Positions 63,394-64,000 of a stretch of DNA of 64,000 bases are shown piece after piece. The notes under the pieces are model-generated. The model searched no databases and was not told the origin of the DNA. It saw only the letters and a list, made by a program, of their open reading frames with translations. Each line of letters begins with the position of its first letter. Position 1 is the stretch's first letter. This DNA comes from Polyangia bacterium (lineage in GTDB: Bacteria > Myxococcota_A > Polyangia > Nannocystales > Nannocystaceae): positions 35,712-99,711 of the forward strand of contig JAUIKS010000040.1 of the NCBI GenBank assembly GCA_030430565.1, read 5' to 3'. Made by a program: the position numbers and the translations under genes.

Positions 63394-64000
63394 TCACGAC
63401 GGCGCGCGCGCGTCGGCGCCGAGCTCGACCTGCAGGCCGCCGTACTCCGACCGGCTGAGCTCGAGGGTCATGTCGTGCAGCGCCGCGACGCGGAACGCGA
63501 TCGCCAAGCCGAGGCCCTGCCCCCCCGGCTCACGGGTCCGCGCCGCGTCCCCCCGCGCGCCGCGCTGGACCAGCCGCGCGACCGCGTCGTCCGGGATCCC
63601 CGGGCCGTCATCGACGACGCGCAGGCGAACGCGATCGGGACGCGGCCTCTCGAGCAGGACCGCGACGTGCCCGCCGCGCTCGTTGTAGCGGACGGCGTTG
63701 TGCACGAGGTTGCTGACCGCCTGCTCGAGCATCGTGAGGTCCGCGTCGACCACCGCTGGCTCCTCCAGGCACGCGCCCTCCAGCGCCACGCCGCGGGCGC
63801 GCGCGAGCACGCGGTGACGGGCGAGCACGCGGGCGACGAGCGCGTTGAGCTCGACCGGCGCGCGCGCGCGCGGCGGGGCGCCGGCCTCGAGCTTGGCCGC
63901 GAGCGCGAGGTTCTCGATGATCGACGCGACGTAGTGGAGCTCGTCCGTCGCGGCCGAGAGGACCGTAGGGTCAGGCGGCTGATCGGGGCGCTCGCCGAGC
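63394..64000 (-). CDS. Sensor histidine kinase, C-terminal part (5' end beyond window)
   Basis: At least 201 residues. The frame is open to base 64000. The visible part starts in the HisKA dimerisation helices after the His box (DELHYVASIIENLALAAKLEAG). It continues into HATPase_c with the N box (VSNLVHNAVRYNE), G1 (DDGPGIPD), an F-box-like segment and G2 (GQGLGLAIA). The acceptor His and the sensor domain lie outside the window. It is convergent with the EEP lipoprotein gene. Confidence 0.9.
   Translation of the reverse strand, partial: LGERPDQPPDPTVLSAATDELHYVASIIENLALAAKLEAGAPPRARAPVELNALVARVLARHRVLARARGVALEGACLEEPAVVDADLTMLEQAVSNLVHNAVRYNERGGHVAVLLERPRPDRVRLRVVDDGPGIPDDAVARLVQRGARGDAARTREPGGQGLGLAIAFRVAALHDMTLELSRSEYGGLQVELGADARAPS

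Overview
The window is a very G+C-rich bacterial chromosome segment. Its gene content points to a myxobacterium, most likely suborder Nannocystineae. Many proteins are secreted lipoproteins in which the lipid-modified Cys is followed by 'GDD...' and a long Ser/Thr/Gly/Asp-rich linker. There are Cys-rich DUF4215-type repeats, a MYXO-CTERM-like sorting tail, AgmX/PglI-type and D15-type envelope proteins, and many GTG starts with 4-base stop/start overlaps. The genus call is an inference. I see no rRNA, tRNA, CRISPR array, insertion sequence or prophage module.

Layout. 1-8 kb: HtrA-like protease (5' end outside the window), small secreted proteins, a propeller lipoprotein, a UvrD/PcrA helicase and a membrane histidine kinase. 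8.5-13 kb: a class I terpene synthase divergent from an RND/MMPL-type exporter and a LolA-like protein. 13-19 kb: an MbnP/MbnH copper-protein/di-heme pair, a PQQ-propeller lipoprotein, a sulfite-oxidase-like molybdoenzyme and two lipoproteins. 19-29 kb: a divergent NAD-dependent DNA ligase, an A-type Fe-S carrier, GAPDH and several lipoproteins. 29.5-35.4 kb: a polysaccharide locus (WecA-like, WecB, WecC-like, heparinase II/III). 35.8-42.7 kb: a second propeller lipoprotein, an orphan tail-fibre-like protein and one long reading frame that joins a sorted trypsin-like protease to a lipoprotein. 42.7-48.8 kb: a defence locus. 48.9-64 kb: a glycosyltransferase, ergothioneine genes egtB/egtD, a histone-deacetylase-like enzyme, histidine kinases, a class V PLP enzyme (possible EgtE), an EF-hand NADPH oxidase, a D15-type outer membrane protein, and an endonuclease/exonuclease/phosphatase-type lipoprotein.

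The most notable item is the minus-strand locus at 42700-48792. A 1047-residue protein appears to fuse an N-terminal dynamin-like P-loop GTPase to a C-terminal PtuA/RecF-like ATPase. It overlaps by ATGA an HNH nuclease of PtuB type, so it looks like a Septu-like system with a GTPase fused on. An Eco57I/TaqI-type DNA methyltransferase lies just upstream on the same strand. The nuclease/ATPase pair is visibly lower in G+C than its surroundings, which suggests acquisition. A second unusual item is the protease-lipoprotein frame at 39722-42655. Its two sorting signals could release two separate envelope proteins from one polypeptide.
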